A DNA stretch of 64,000 nucleotides, from the NCBI GenBank assembly GCA_049616325.1, contig JBMZHG010000009.1:11507-75506 (forward strand). The letters run 5' to 3'. The stretch comes from UBA11663 sp049616325. GTDB lineage: Bacteria; Bacteroidota; Bacteroidia; Flavobacteriales_D; Sanyastnellaceae. How positions within the stretch are numbered: the first letter of the stretch is position 1; each line of letters opens with the position of its first letter. The notes under the pieces were generated by a model. It was not told the DNA's origin. It saw nothing but the letters and a program-made list of their open reading frames with translations, and ran no database searches. Positions 1-8,571 of this stretch are shown piece after piece. The position numbers and the translations under genes were made by a program.

Positions 1-1173
1 GGCAAGCCAAGCGAGGATGTCCGACGCCCCCACTGTTCCGTCACCGTCGAGGTCGGCCCAACCGCAATTCCCCGTGCATCCAAACATGCCAAGCAGATCC
101 AACAAGTCTGCGACGGACACGACCCCGTCGCAATCGGCGTCGCCTGCTGCGCAGTATTCGCACGTCCCGTTGTCGTAGGTCGCCGACACGTCGTAGTTGA
201 TCGCCTCCTGGTCCATGCACCCGAGCACCTCCAGGTCGCTTAGACTGTAAGGCGACCCTGGCACAACCATCAGCTGCGTGAAGACATTCTCTCCTTCCGG
301 ACGAACACACAGCGCAAGACCCGCTTGTCCCGAGAACGCTTCCCCCTCCAAGACGGTGAATTGCCCCACCAGGTGAAGGCCATCAACCACCATGCGTTCG
401 TGCCAAACCGAGCCCCCCACAGAAAGCATGCAAGATCCTCCGTCGTCTTCCGACGACCAATCCCCGGACTGAAAGGCCTCACGCTGGCCCTCTTGCAGGC
501 GCTCGAACGAACTGGGAATTCCAAACACGGAAGAATCGCTCCACATGTCCGCCGTCGTCCAGAAAGAAGAATACTCGAGCTCCGGGAAAAAGGAAAAAAA
601 CACCGTGTTGATGAGGGATTGCTTGGGCAGGGTGTTTTCATCGCCCCCCGCGAAGTCGGAGACGTACAGGCCACCAGGAGCCTCCAGGTACCATGGCGAA
701 TCGGCGTCGCCCCAAAGGCCCATCATGTGGAGGTCGGCGTCAGGCACAGGCGCGAAGTCCGCGTAAAGCCGATAGGTTTGGGCGCCCTCAGGAATGCTCA
801 TGTAGAGTCCGTCATGCTCAAGCACCAACTCCAACACCCATCCCTGAAAGGTCGATTCCGCTGTGTCGAGCAAGGTCAACGCTCCGCCAAGAGCGCCCTC
901 GCAGTATTGCTGCTGCTGGCTCGTAAACAGGATGAGGTCGTGCACGTTGGAAGTGCCGTCTCCGTCCGGATCGCAAAGCCCTGGCCCCATCTCTTCCGGT
1001 TCCGGGATCGAATCGCCCCACACCCAGTTCATGATGAAGGGCAAAAAATCTGTGTTGCTGACAAGTCCGTCCGAACTCCCGTCCATGCAGGCACAGGGCA
1101 CGGTTTGGCCTTCCACGGAGGAGGTCCAAAAAGCACTCACACACACGCCGAGGAAGAGAGGAAATATCCGCAT
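1..1173 (-). CDS. secreted dockerin-like protein, 3' end beyond window
   Basis: Reading from an ATG at 1173, 391 codons are open to base 1, so the 3' end is missing. A Sec signal peptide (MRIFPLFLGV..., predicted cut near residue 23) shows export. Dockerin-type calcium-binding repeats occur near the N-terminus (residues 31-50, and DPDGDGTSNVHDLILF at 68-83) and again in the last visible part (DADCDGVVSVADLL at 345 and DLDGDGTVGASDIL at 374). Between them, residues 318-340 form a GCMDQEAINYD...CEY unit of a kind common in secreted Bacteroidota proteins. The middle (about 90-317) matches no family I recognise. The gene starts 33 bases after sufE stops, so it may be read through from the suf operon. 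A T9SS sorting domain probably follows beyond the edge; this is inference. Confidence 0.75.
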   Translation of the reverse strand, partial: MRIFPLFLGVCVSAFWTSSVEGQTVPCACMDGSSDGLVSNTDFLPFIMNWVWGDSIPEPEEMGPGLCDPDGDGTSNVHDLILFTSQQQQYCEGALGGALTLLDTAESTFQGWVLELVLEHDGLYMSIPEGAQTYRLYADFAPVPDADLHMMGLWGDADSPWYLEAPGGLYVSDFAGGDENTLPKQSLINTVFFSFFPELEYSSFWTTADMWSDSSVFGIPSSFERLQEGQREAFQSGDWSSEDDGGSCMLSVGGSVWHERMVVDGLHLVGQFTVLEGEAFSGQAGLALCVRPEGENVFTQLMVVPGSPYSLSDLEVLGCMDQEAINYDVSATYDNGTCEYCAAGDADCDGVVSVADLLDLLGMFGCTGNCGWADLDGDGTVGASDILAWLA

Positions 1174-1206
1174 GGCCCTGAAGTTAAGGCCTTTGTACGA
1201 GAATCC

Positions 1207-1635
1207 TTAACCGCCCGCGGTAAACGCCAAGCCGTACAGTTTCATCTGCTTCACCATGGCTTGAAGCCCGTTGCTTCGGGTGGGGCTGAGGTGGCTGTGC
1301 AGGCCGATTTCGTCCAAAAACGTGAGGTTGGCTCCTGCGATGTCGGCCGCCGGCGCGTCGCTCAACGCCCGAACCATCAGGGCCACCAGGCCCTTGGTGA
1401 TGATCGCGTCGCTGTCGGCAGCAAAGTGCACGTGGCCACGGGCGTCACGTTTGGCGGCCAGCCAGACGCGGCTTTGACACCCCTTGATCAGGTTCTCGTC
1501 CACCTTGTCGGCAGGATCCATCGGCGCGAGCTCTCGTCCGAGCGAAATGATGTGCTCGTACTTCTCCATCCAGTCGCCAAACATGGCAAACTCCTCCGCG
1601 ATTTCTGCTTGCCTGGGGTCAATCGTCGATGCCAT
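1207..1635 (-). CDS. sufE: SufE sulfur acceptor protein
   Basis: This 142-residue protein has the size and layout of SufE, which takes persulfide sulfur from the cysteine desulfurase SufS and passes it to the SufBCD scaffold. The sulfur-carrying cysteine is C53 in the motif GCQSRVW, and the C-terminal LTFLDEIGLHSHLSPTRSNG segment is also family typical. It is the last suf gene of the cluster, 48 bases after sufS stops. An exact TAnnTTTG promoter box lies only 4 bases before its ATG, so it may also be transcribed on its own. It acts in the cytoplasm. Confidence 0.93.
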   Translation of the reverse strand: MASTIDPRQAEIAEEFAMFGDWMEKYEHIISLGRELAPMDPADKVDENLIKGCQSRVWLAAKRDARGHVHFAADSDAIITKGLVALMVRALSDAPAADIAGANLTFLDEIGLHSHLSPTRSNGLQAMVKQMKLYGLAFTAGG

Positions 1636-1639
1636 GGCC

Positions 1640-1647
1640 CAAAGGTA
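1640..1647 (-). promoter_or_regulatory. sigma-A -7 box of sufE (TACCTTTG)
   Basis: The minus strand reads TACCTTTG, an exact match to the Bacteroidota -7 consensus TAnnTTTG, followed by 4 bases and then the sufE ATG at 1635. A weak -33 TTG lies 23 bases upstream. The short distance predicts a transcript that starts at or next to the ATG. Confidence 0.5.
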
Positions 1648-1683
1648 CTGCCGGGAAAAGGGCTCCGTAACAATTTAGGTCAC

Positions 1684-2919
1684 TCAACGAAGCATCGCCG
1701 CGGCGCGGGCCACGGCCTTGGCCAAGCGATCCACCTCCTCGACCGTGTTGTAGGCCCCAAACGACGCCCGGACCGTTCCCGGAATCCCGAGCTTGTCCAT
1801 GAGCGGTTCCGTGCAGTGATGTCCGGTCCGCACCGCGATGCCGAGCTGGTCGAGGAGGGTGCCTAAGTCGTACGGATGCACGCCGTCAATCAGGAAGGAC
1901 ACAACGCCCGCCTTGCACGGGGCGGTGCCGATGAACCGCATCCCGTCTACGTCTGCAAGTCGCGCATGGGCATGCTGGGTCAGGACGTGTTCGTGGGCGG
2001 TGAGGGACGCCATGCCCACGCCGTTCATCCAATCGATCGCCGCCCCGAGGGCAATCCCGCCGCTGATGTGGGGGGTTCCCGCCTCGAACTTGTAAGGAAG
2101 TTCGTTGTAGGTGGTGCCGTTCTCAAAGCTCACCGTGCCAATCATCTCGCCGCCGCCGCGCCACGGGGGCATGGCGTCGAGAAGGGCCTCCTTGCCGTAC
2201 AAGATGCCGATGCCCGTGGGCCCGTACGTCTTGTGGCCGCTGAACGTGTAGAAGTCGACGTCGAGCTCCTGGACGTTGACCGCCAAGTGAGGGACCGACT
2301 GCGCGCCGTCCACCAGCACTGTGGCACCGGCGTCGTGCGCGGCCGCCGTCCAGTGCTTCACATCGTTCACCGTGCCGAGGGCATTCGAGACGTGCGTGAA
2401 GGCGACGAGCTTGGGGCCGCGGGTCAGGTGCTGATTGAATTGGTCGCCGTCGAGCGTGCCGTCCGGGTTGAGTTCCACCACGTGGATGTCGAACCCGAGC
2501 TCCAGGGCCAGCATCTGCCATGGCACGATGTTGCTGTGGTGCTCCATGCGGGTGAGAACGATGCAGTCGCCCGTGCCGAGGTTGGCACGTCCCCAGGTTT
2601 GGGCCACGAGGTTGATGCCGTCGGTGCACCCGCCGACAAAGAGAATTTCCCGTGTGGAAGCGGCGCCAAGGTGAGCGCGGACCTTTTCACGAGCCCCTTC
2701 GTACGCTTCTGTGGCCTCCTGCGCCAACGCATGTACGCCGCGGTGAATGTTGCTGTGCGTGTGCGAGAGGTACCGGGCTTGCGCGTCGATGACAGCTTGG
2801 GGTTTTTGGGCTGAAGCCGCGCTGTCGAAATACGCCAAAGGCTTGCCGTGCACCTCCCTCGAAAGGATGGGGAACTGCGCGCGAATGGCGTGAACGTCGT
2901 ACGTCGTGGGCGTGGTCAT
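1684..2919 (-). CDS. sufS: SufS cysteine desulfurase
   Basis: This 411-residue PLP enzyme converts cysteine to alanine and leaves a persulfide for Fe-S cluster assembly. The PLP lysine is K230 in SGHKTYGPTG, and the persulfide cysteine is C369 in RTGHHCTEPLM, as in class II desulfurases of the SufS type. The start is the ATG at 2919. An in-frame GTG one codon earlier is less likely. Length fits the family (about 405-415). It lies 36 bases downstream of tlyA and upstream of its partner sufE. Confidence 0.95.
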   Translation of the reverse strand: MTTPTTYDVHAIRAQFPILSREVHGKPLAYFDSAASAQKPQAVIDAQARYLSHTHSNIHRGVHALAQEATEAYEGAREKVRAHLGAASTREILFVGGCTDGINLVAQTWGRANLGTGDCIVLTRMEHHSNIVPWQMLALELGFDIHVVELNPDGTLDGDQFNQHLTRGPKLVAFTHVSNALGTVNDVKHWTAAAHDAGATVLVDGAQSVPHLAVNVQELDVDFYTFSGHKTYGPTGIGILYGKEALLDAMPPWRGGGEMIGTVSFENGTTYNELPYKFEAGTPHISGGIALGAAIDWMNGVGMASLTAHEHVLTQHAHARLADVDGMRFIGTAPCKAGVVSFLIDGVHPYDLGTLLDQLGIAVRTGHHCTEPLMDKLGIPGTVRASFGAYNTVEEVDRLAKAVARAAAMLR

Positions 2920-2955
2920 CACTGCAAGGGTACAAAGGGTGTGCGGAAACGCATG

Positions 2956-3714
2956 TTACATCCGTTCAAGTCGCAAGAGGTATTCGTGGTTCCCGTCGCC
3001 GCCTTGGATGGGCGAATCGAGGGCATCGAGCACGCTCAAACCGCATTCAACGGCTGCGTCCTTGACTGCGTCCAAGGCCTTTTGCCGCTGGGCAGGGTCT
3101 CGGACGATGCCTGCCCGGCTCAAGTGTTCGCGGCCCACCTCGAATTGAGGTTTGACCAAGGCAACTACTGGGGTACCCGGAGCCGTCAATTCCGCGACGG
3201 TTGGCAAAATGTGGGCAAGCCCCACAAACGACACGTCGATGGCCACCAGCTGCGGCAACCCCCCGATCACGGCCGTCACCTCTTCGCGCGTCAGGTCTCG
3301 AACGTTGGTGGATTCGCGCACCACCATGCGCGGATCGTCGGCGAGGCCCGGGTCGAACTGGTCGCGGCCCGTGTCCACCCCGAGCACTGCCGAAGCACCC
3401 GCTTCCAGCATCACGTGGCTGAATCCTCCGGTCGAACAACCCACGTCGAGCGCCCGCCGACCCTCAACCTCAATGTCCTTCCATTCTTCGAGGGCAGCCA
3501 GCAACTTGAGGGCTCCCCGGGAAACCCAAGGCATGTCTTCTTCGATCAATTCGACCGCCACATCCGCAGGAAACTTCTTGCCGGCCTTGGTCACCTTGGT
3601 GCCCGCCACCATGACCCCGTGTTCGGAGATCATGCGTTCGGCGCGAGGCCGAGACGCCACGAGCCCGCGGTCCACCAGCAGTTTGTCCAGTCTGATTGTT
3701 TCCGGGCCTGACAT
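2956..3714 (-). CDS. tlyA: TlyA-family rRNA 2'-O-methyltransferase
   Basis: The 252-residue product has an N-terminal S4 RNA-binding domain (about residues 6-60) followed by an FtsJ-like Rossmann methyltransferase domain with the SAM motif DVGCSTGGF at 90-98. Candidate catalytic residues are K70, D160 and K188 (VALVKPQFE). TlyA proteins methylate ribose in 16S and 23S rRNA and were once annotated as hemolysins. It sits between sufD (9 bases upstream) and sufS (36 bases downstream), in the same direction, so it is almost certainly co-transcribed with the suf genes. That position is unusual. There is no sequence reason to give it a role in Fe-S assembly. Confidence 0.9.
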   Translation of the reverse strand: MSGPETIRLDKLLVDRGLVASRPRAERMISEHGVMVAGTKVTKAGKKFPADVAVELIEEDMPWVSRGALKLLAALEEWKDIEVEGRRALDVGCSTGGFSHVMLEAGASAVLGVDTGRDQFDPGLADDPRMVVRESTNVRDLTREEVTAVIGGLPQLVAIDVSFVGLAHILPTVAELTAPGTPVVALVKPQFEVGREHLSRAGIVRDPAQRQKALDAVKDAAVECGLSVLDALDSPIQGGDGNHEYLLRLERM

Positions 3715-3723
3715 GGGGGTGGA

Positions 3724-5001
3724 TTACATCCAGCCGTGACGCTGCGCCAACAAACCTTGCACTTCCTGCGCCACTTCCTCTTGGCCAAATCCCTCGAGAA
3801 CGTCCCCAATGAAAGCTTGCACCATCAAAGCACGGGCAGCGCGATCCGCGATGCCACGCGACTTGAGGTAAAACAACGCTTCTTCGTCGAATTGACCGAC
3901 CGTGCAGCCGTGAGAACACTTCACGTCGTCCGCGTAAATCTCAAGCTCTGGCTTGGCATTGATGCTCGCGCCAGCGTCGGCCACGATGTTGGCGTTTTGC
4001 TGGTAAGCGTTGGTCTGCTGCGCATCTTCCCGAACGAAGACCTTGCCGTTGAACACCCCTGTCGAACGGTCGTACAAAATCCCTTTGTACAACTCACTCG
4101 AGGTGCAATGCGGCACGGTGTGATCCATGGTCGTGTGGTTGTCCACGTGCTCCTGGCCTTTGGGCAAGTACGCACCATGCATCACGGTGTGTGACCCGCT
4201 TCCATGCTGGAGCACATTCAATTCGTTGCGGACCCAATGGCCTTGCACCGTGACGGTGTGAATTCGGAACGTGCTGTCCTTGTCTTGCGTCACGTGCTCG
4301 TGCGCCAAGTGAAATACGGCGCCTTGTTCGTGCTGGATTTTGTCCACGCCCAAACGCGCACCTGCCCCCACCTTTCCTTCAAGCACGGCATTCACCATGC
4401 CGCTCGCGCCCTCCGGCGCAGAAGACCAAAGCACCACCTCTGCATGGGCATTGGCCCCAACCTCCACTCGGTGCCTCGGGCAGGACGCCACGTTCTCGCC
4501 TGTGGTGTGGTGGTGCACCAACACCGGGCGGTCGAGCACCACGCCATTTTCAAGGCTCAAGAACAAACCGTCCTGGGCGTACGCAGCGTGAACAGCTCCC
4601 ACCCACTCGCGGGTGTGGTACGCCGACCAATCTTCGTCGCCTTTCACGATCCGGCCCTCTGCACCGGCTTGCGAAAGGGGCATGCACACCACCCCATCCG
4701 CGACGGGCAAGTCACATGCTTCCGGCACAACTTGGCCGTTCAGCAGCACGATGCGGTACGCGTCCAAGCCCGGAATGGGGTTGGACGGCACGTCCTCGGG
4801 CCACCCCGAAGGCGCAGGCGCAGTGCGCACCGGATTCACCAACATCGGCGTCAACGAGCTGTACTTCCAACGCTCGGACTTTCGCGTCGGCACCGGCAAG
4901 TCGGCCAGCGCTTGACGCCCGGCCTCCGCCAACGAAGCCGATCCCGAAGACGCAGCCAATCCGGCGACAAACGCCTGTGCTTGATCCTGGGCAGCGGCCA
5001 T
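3724..5001 (-). CDS. sufD: SufD, Fe-S scaffold subunit
   Basis: This 425-residue protein belongs to the SufB/SufD beta-helix family and forms the SufBC2D scaffold on which Fe-S clusters are built. The conserved C-terminal core is visible (DDVKCSHGCTVGQFDEEALFYLKSRG), including the cysteine and histidine region used in cluster assembly. The ATG overlaps the sufC stop by one base (TGATG), which implies translational coupling. Length is normal for SufD. Confidence 0.95.
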   Translation of the reverse strand: MAAAQDQAQAFVAGLAASSGSASLAEAGRQALADLPVPTRKSERWKYSSLTPMLVNPVRTAPAPSGWPEDVPSNPIPGLDAYRIVLLNGQVVPEACDLPVADGVVCMPLSQAGAEGRIVKGDEDWSAYHTREWVGAVHAAYAQDGLFLSLENGVVLDRPVLVHHHTTGENVASCPRHRVEVGANAHAEVVLWSSAPEGASGMVNAVLEGKVGAGARLGVDKIQHEQGAVFHLAHEHVTQDKDSTFRIHTVTVQGHWVRNELNVLQHGSGSHTVMHGAYLPKGQEHVDNHTTMDHTVPHCTSSELYKGILYDRSTGVFNGKVFVREDAQQTNAYQQNANIVADAGASINAKPELEIYADDVKCSHGCTVGQFDEEALFYLKSRGIADRAARALMVQAFIGDVLEGFGQEEVAQEVQGLLAQRHGWM

Positions 5002-5750
5002 CAGGCGACGGGTTCTTTGATCCAGTCGTAGCCCTTCGCCTCGAGTTCGAGGGCGAGTTCTTTGGGGCCGGACTTGACGATTTGGCCGTCGCTCAACACG
5101 TGCACGTAATCCGGCACGATGTGGTCGAGGAGGCGCTGGTAGTGCGTGATCACAAGGAAAGAACGGCCCGCGTTGCGCATGGCGTTCACGCCTTCGGACA
5201 CGATGCGGAGGGCGTCGATGTCGAGGCCGCTGTCCGTCTCGTCCAAGACGGCAAGCTTGGGCTCAAGCATGGCCATCTGGAAAATCTCGTTGCGCTTCTT
5301 TTCCCCACCCGAGAAGCCTTCGTTGACGCTGCGGTCGCGCAAGCGGCCGTCGAGCTCGACGAGGGCGGCCTTCTCCTTGACCATCGCGAGGAAGTCTTTG
5401 GCCGCGATGGGTTCGAGGCCTTGGTGCTCGCGCTTGGCGTTTACGGCGGCCTTCATGAAGTTCAGGTTGCTCACGCCGGGGATTTCTACAGGGTACTGGA
5501 ACGCCAAGAACAGGCCTTCGTGCGCCCGCTCGCTCGCGTCGAGCTCGAGCAGGTCGGCGCCGTCGAAGTCGACCGAGCCGGCCGTTACTTCGTAGTCTTC
5601 ACGGCCGGCGAGGACCGACGCCAAGGTCGACTTGCCAGAACCGTTGGGGCCCATGATGGCGTGCACCTCTCCGGGACCGATTTGGAGGTTCAGTCCCTTG
5701 AGGATGGGGGTGTCTTCCACGCGCGCGTGGAGGTTGTTGATGGTCAGCAT
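5001..5750 (-). CDS. sufC: SufC ATPase
   Basis: This 249-residue ABC-type ATPase powers the SufBCD scaffold. Walker A is GPNGSGKST at 34-42, the signature is FSGGEKKR at 145-152, and Walker B with the switch region is LAVLDETDSGLD at 165-176, with the D-S-G-L-D wording typical of SufC. It overlaps sufB and sufD by one base on each side, so the three subunits are translationally linked. Confidence 0.97.
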   Translation of the reverse strand: MLTINNLHARVEDTPILKGLNLQIGPGEVHAIMGPNGSGKSTLASVLAGREDYEVTAGSVDFDGADLLELDASERAHEGLFLAFQYPVEIPGVSNLNFMKAAVNAKREHQGLEPIAAKDFLAMVKEKAALVELDGRLRDRSVNEGFSGGEKKRNEIFQMAMLEPKLAVLDETDSGLDIDALRIVSEGVNAMRNAGRSFLVITHYQRLLDHIVPDYVHVLSDGQIVKSGPKELALELEAKGYDWIKEPVA

Positions 5751-7198
5751 TAGCCTACGGATCCTTCGAGTGAAATGGCCAGGAGCTTTTGGGCCTCAAC
5801 GGCAAACTCCATGGGCAACTTGTTGAGCACCTCCTTGGCGTAGCCGTTGACGATCAGGCTGATGGCCTGCTCCTCGTCAATGCCACGCTGGAGGCAGTAA
5901 AAGATTTGATCTTCCCCAATCTTGCTGGTCGTCGCTTCGTGCTCGACTTGGGCCGTGGGGTTTTTCGTTTCGATGTACGGGAACGTGTGCGCGCCACAGC
6001 GGTCGGTCATCAGCAAGCTGTCGCATTGGCTGAAGTTCCGGGCATGGTCGGCGTTGGGCATGATTTGGACGAGCCCGCGGTAGCTGTTTTGGGACTTGCC
6101 CGCAGAAATGCCCTTCGAAATGATGGTCGAACGCGTGCGCTTGCCCAAGTGAATCATCTTGGTACCCGTGTCCGCTTGTTGCATGTTGTTGGTGACGGCC
6201 ACGCTGTAGAATTCGCCCACGCTGTCGTCGCCTTTCAGCACGCAGCTGGGGTACTTCCACGTCACTGCACTTCCGGTTTCAACTTGCGTCCAGCTGATCT
6301 TCGAACGGGTGTGGCAAATGCCGCGCTTCGTCACGAAGTTGAAAACGCCTCCTTTGCCCTCCTCGTCGCCAGGGTACCAGTTCTGAACCGTGCTGTACTT
6401 GATCTCGGCGTCGTCGAGCGCGATGAGCTCCACCACGGCCGCGTGAAGTTGATTTTCGTCGCGCTGAGGCGCCGTGCACCCCTCGAGGTAGCTGACGTAA
6501 CTGCTCTCGTCGGCGACGACAAGTGTCCGCTCAAATTGGCCTGTGCCGCTTTCGTTGATGCGGAAGTACGTGCTCAGTTCCATCGGGCATTTGACGCCTT
6601 TGGGGATGTAGCAGAACGACCCGTCCGTGAACACGGCCGAGTTGAGCGCCGCGTAAAAGTTGTCGCGGACCGGGACGACCGAGCCGAGGTACTTCTGGAC
6701 CAGTTCCGGGTGCTCCTGCACGGCCTCGCTCATGCTGCAGAAGATGATGCCAAGTTCCGCGAGTTTGTCCTTGAAAGACGTGGCCACGCTGACGCTGTCC
6801 ATCACAAAATCCACCGCCACACCGCTCAAGCGCTTCTGCTCCTCGAGCGAAATCCCCAGCTTGTCCATGGTCTTGCGCAACTCCGGGTCCACCTCGTCGA
6901 GGGAGGCGAGCTCCTTCTTCTGCTTGGGGGCCGCGTAGTAGCTGATGGCCTGGAAATCGGGCTTCTCGTATTGGAGGTGAGGCCACTCCGGCTCCACCAT
7001 GGCTTGCCACGTCTCGAACGCCTTGAGGCGCCACTCAAGGAGCCACTCCGGTTCGTTCTTCTTCGCGCTGATCAGCCGGATGATGTCTTCGTTGAGTCCC
7101 GCCGGGGCCTTGTCCGAGTCGATGTCCGTCGTGAACCCAAACTCGTAGGCCTTTCCCGTAACCTCTTCCAGAATCTTATCTTCTCCGTCGTACGCCAT
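5750..7198 (-). CDS. sufB: SufB, Fe-S scaffold subunit
   Basis: The 482-residue product is SufB, the main scaffold subunit for de novo Fe-S clusters. Typical family stretches are visible: YLEGCTAPQRDENQLHAA, the KYSTVQNWYPGDEEGKGGV block and CDSLLMTDRCGAHTFPYIE near the C-terminus. Length matches the family (about 480). It starts 23 bases after the upstream A-type carrier gene stops, and its own stop overlaps the sufC ATG by one base (TAATG). Confidence 0.97.
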   Translation of the reverse strand: MAYDGEDKILEEVTGKAYEFGFTTDIDSDKAPAGLNEDIIRLISAKKNEPEWLLEWRLKAFETWQAMVEPEWPHLQYEKPDFQAISYYAAPKQKKELASLDEVDPELRKTMDKLGISLEEQKRLSGVAVDFVMDSVSVATSFKDKLAELGIIFCSMSEAVQEHPELVQKYLGSVVPVRDNFYAALNSAVFTDGSFCYIPKGVKCPMELSTYFRINESGTGQFERTLVVADESSYVSYLEGCTAPQRDENQLHAAVVELIALDDAEIKYSTVQNWYPGDEEGKGGVFNFVTKRGICHTRSKISWTQVETGSAVTWKYPSCVLKGDDSVGEFYSVAVTNNMQQADTGTKMIHLGKRTRSTIISKGISAGKSQNSYRGLVQIMPNADHARNFSQCDSLLMTDRCGAHTFPYIETKNPTAQVEHEATTSKIGEDQIFYCLQRGIDEEQAISLIVNGYAKEVLNKLPMEFAVEAQKLLAISLEGSVG

Positions 7199-7221
7199 CT
7201 TGCTTGCTGTCCTGTGATTCG

Positions 7222-7548
7222 TTAGAGTGAAAAACTCTCTCCGCAGCCGCAGGTTCGATTGGCGTTGGGGTTGTGGAACTCAAAACCCTTCCCGTTCAGG
7301 CCGCCGCTGTACTGCAGCTCGGTGCCAACGAGGTAGAGAAAACTCTTCTTGTCCACCACGACCTTGACGCCGTTGTCCTCGAAAACTTGGTCGTCGTCGT
7401 TCATCTGGTGGTCGAAATCCAATTGGTACATCAACCCACTGCATCCGCCGCCTTTGACGCCGACGCGCACAAAGCTCCCGTTGGGTCGGCCCTCCTCCGC
7501 GAGCAAGCGTTGCACTTGATCCCGGGCGTTGTCGTTGACTTTGATCAT
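7222..7548 (-). CDS. sufA: A-type Fe-S carrier (SufA/IscA/HesB family)
   Basis: The 108-residue product has the three conserved cysteines of A-type Fe-S carrier proteins: C36 in KGGGCSGLMY and C100 and C102 in TCGCGESF. Such proteins accept clusters from SufBCD and deliver them to target enzymes. The start at 7548 (MIKVND) is chosen because the family begins here; the frame is open further upstream but that region contains the promoter boxes. It is the first gene of the suf operon. The symbol is by context; ErpA-like naming is possible. Confidence 0.92.
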   Translation of the reverse strand: MIKVNDNARDQVQRLLAEEGRPNGSFVRVGVKGGGCSGLMYQLDFDHQMNDDDQVFEDNGVKVVVDKKSFLYLVGTELQYSGGLNGKGFEFHNPNANRTCGCGESFSL

Positions 7549-7568
7549 GGTTTGTGGAAAAACTGGCG

Positions 7569-7622
7569 CAAAAATACCCCATTTGGGGGAGGCAAAGGTA
7601 CGTTGTTTGGATTGATTCCAAA
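7569..7622 (-). promoter_or_regulatory. suf operon promoter region with tandem boxes
   Basis: On the minus strand, TTTG (7622-7619), an 18-base spacer and TACCTTTG (7600-7593) form a full Bacteroidota sigma-A promoter. A second exact TAnnTTTG box, TATTTTTG (7576-7569), follows; the end of the first box serves as a possible -33 element 16 bases away. Between the boxes lies the dyad CCCCAAATGGGG (7588-7577), close to the expected start point of the first promoter. The sufA ATG is at 7548. Confidence 0.6.
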
Positions 7623-7668
7623 TAAGCCAATGCCCCTGATTCCGCCGGCTGCGTCGCATCTTTGGGGC

Positions 7669-8538
7669 ATGCCCGGTGCTCGCTCGCCTCAACCCCGTCG
7701 CTCACGCGCCCAACTCACGACCCAGTTTACCACGGTTGTGGGAATGTCCTTGACGTTGTTTATGCTTGGAATGGTGGGGCTTGCCGGGCTTCTCGGAAGG
7801 TGGGCCTCCACCCAACTTCGCCAGCAAGTCCACGTTCAAGTGTACTTGCAACGGGACTTGAGCCCGGGCCAAATCGACGCCGCCCGCCTCGCGCTCACGG
7901 CCGACCCCAGCGTGGCCGCCGCGACCTACCTCGACCCGGAGGAAGCCGCTGCTGAGCTCGAAGCTGAACTTGGCGAATCGTTCGTGTCCTTTCTCGGGTA
8001 CGTGCCCCTGCCCCCGGTCGTCGACGTCGTGGTTCGGCCGGACCACGCCACGCCGGATGCCCTTGCCGCGGCTGCGGAACGGTTTGAAGCCACGCAAGGC
8101 GTCTCCGACGTGGCATGGCACCGCGATTTGCTCAGCGCGATGCAAGCGGGAATCGACCGGTTGATGCCTGTGTTGACGGCCGCCGCCGCGATTTGTCTGC
8201 TGGTCGCGCTCGCCCTGCTCAACAACACCATTCGCCTGACCGTCTTTGCCCGCCGCTTCCTCATTCGAAACATGCAACTCGTGGGGGCGCGACCGCGTCT
8301 TGTGCGGCGGCCCTTCGTCGTCCAGGGTCTGCTCCTGGGAGCGACTTCGGGACTGCTTGCCTTTGCCAGCACGCTCGCGCTTCTGACTTGGTTCCAGGCC
8401 CAGCTCGGCACGCTTACCTGGCCTTGGATTGGCGCCCTGGCCGGCATCTTTGTCGCCACCGGCAGCCTTCTCGGCGCCGGCTTCAGCAGCGTCGCCGTGA
8501 ACCGATACCTCCGTGCCGACTTGTCGCAATTGCATTGA
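7669..8538 (+). CDS. ftsX: FtsX-like cell-division ABC permease
   Basis: The 289-residue product matches FtsX, the membrane partner of the FtsE ATPase that controls peptidoglycan hydrolases at the septum. A first membrane segment (about residues 21-41, TVVGMSLTLFMLGM) is followed by a large periplasmic domain (about 45-160) and three more segments near 170-190, 215-240 and 250-275. The start at 7669 gives the usual roughly 20-residue cytoplasmic tail; an in-frame ATG at 7630 is the alternative. No ftsE is next to it. It leads a plus-strand envelope operon (DUF3098, uppP). Confidence 0.85.
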   Translation: MPGARSPQPRRSRAQLTTQFTTVVGMSLTLFMLGMVGLAGLLGRWASTQLRQQVHVQVYLQRDLSPGQIDAARLALTADPSVAAATYLDPEEAAAELEAELGESFVSFLGYVPLPPVVDVVVRPDHATPDALAAAAERFEATQGVSDVAWHRDLLSAMQAGIDRLMPVLTAAAAICLLVALALLNNTIRLTVFARRFLIRNMQLVGARPRLVRRPFVVQGLLLGATSGLLAFASTLALLTWFQAQLGTLTWPWIGALAGIFVATGSLLGAGFSSVAVNRYLRADLSQLH

Positions 8539-8571
8539 CCTTGTTGGCAAGCCGCGCCGTATTTTCGACCC

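Noticed and set aside
325..1866. Long open frame on the plus strand (513 codons) opposite the first genes
   Set aside because: It runs antisense to the dockerin-like gene, sufE and sufS, has low-complexity His/Arg/Val-rich content and no family motif; it is a by-product of high GC content.
5789..7225. Long plus-strand open frame (478 codons) opposite sufB
   Set aside because: It mirrors sufB codon positions, has no recognisable domain and no promoter.
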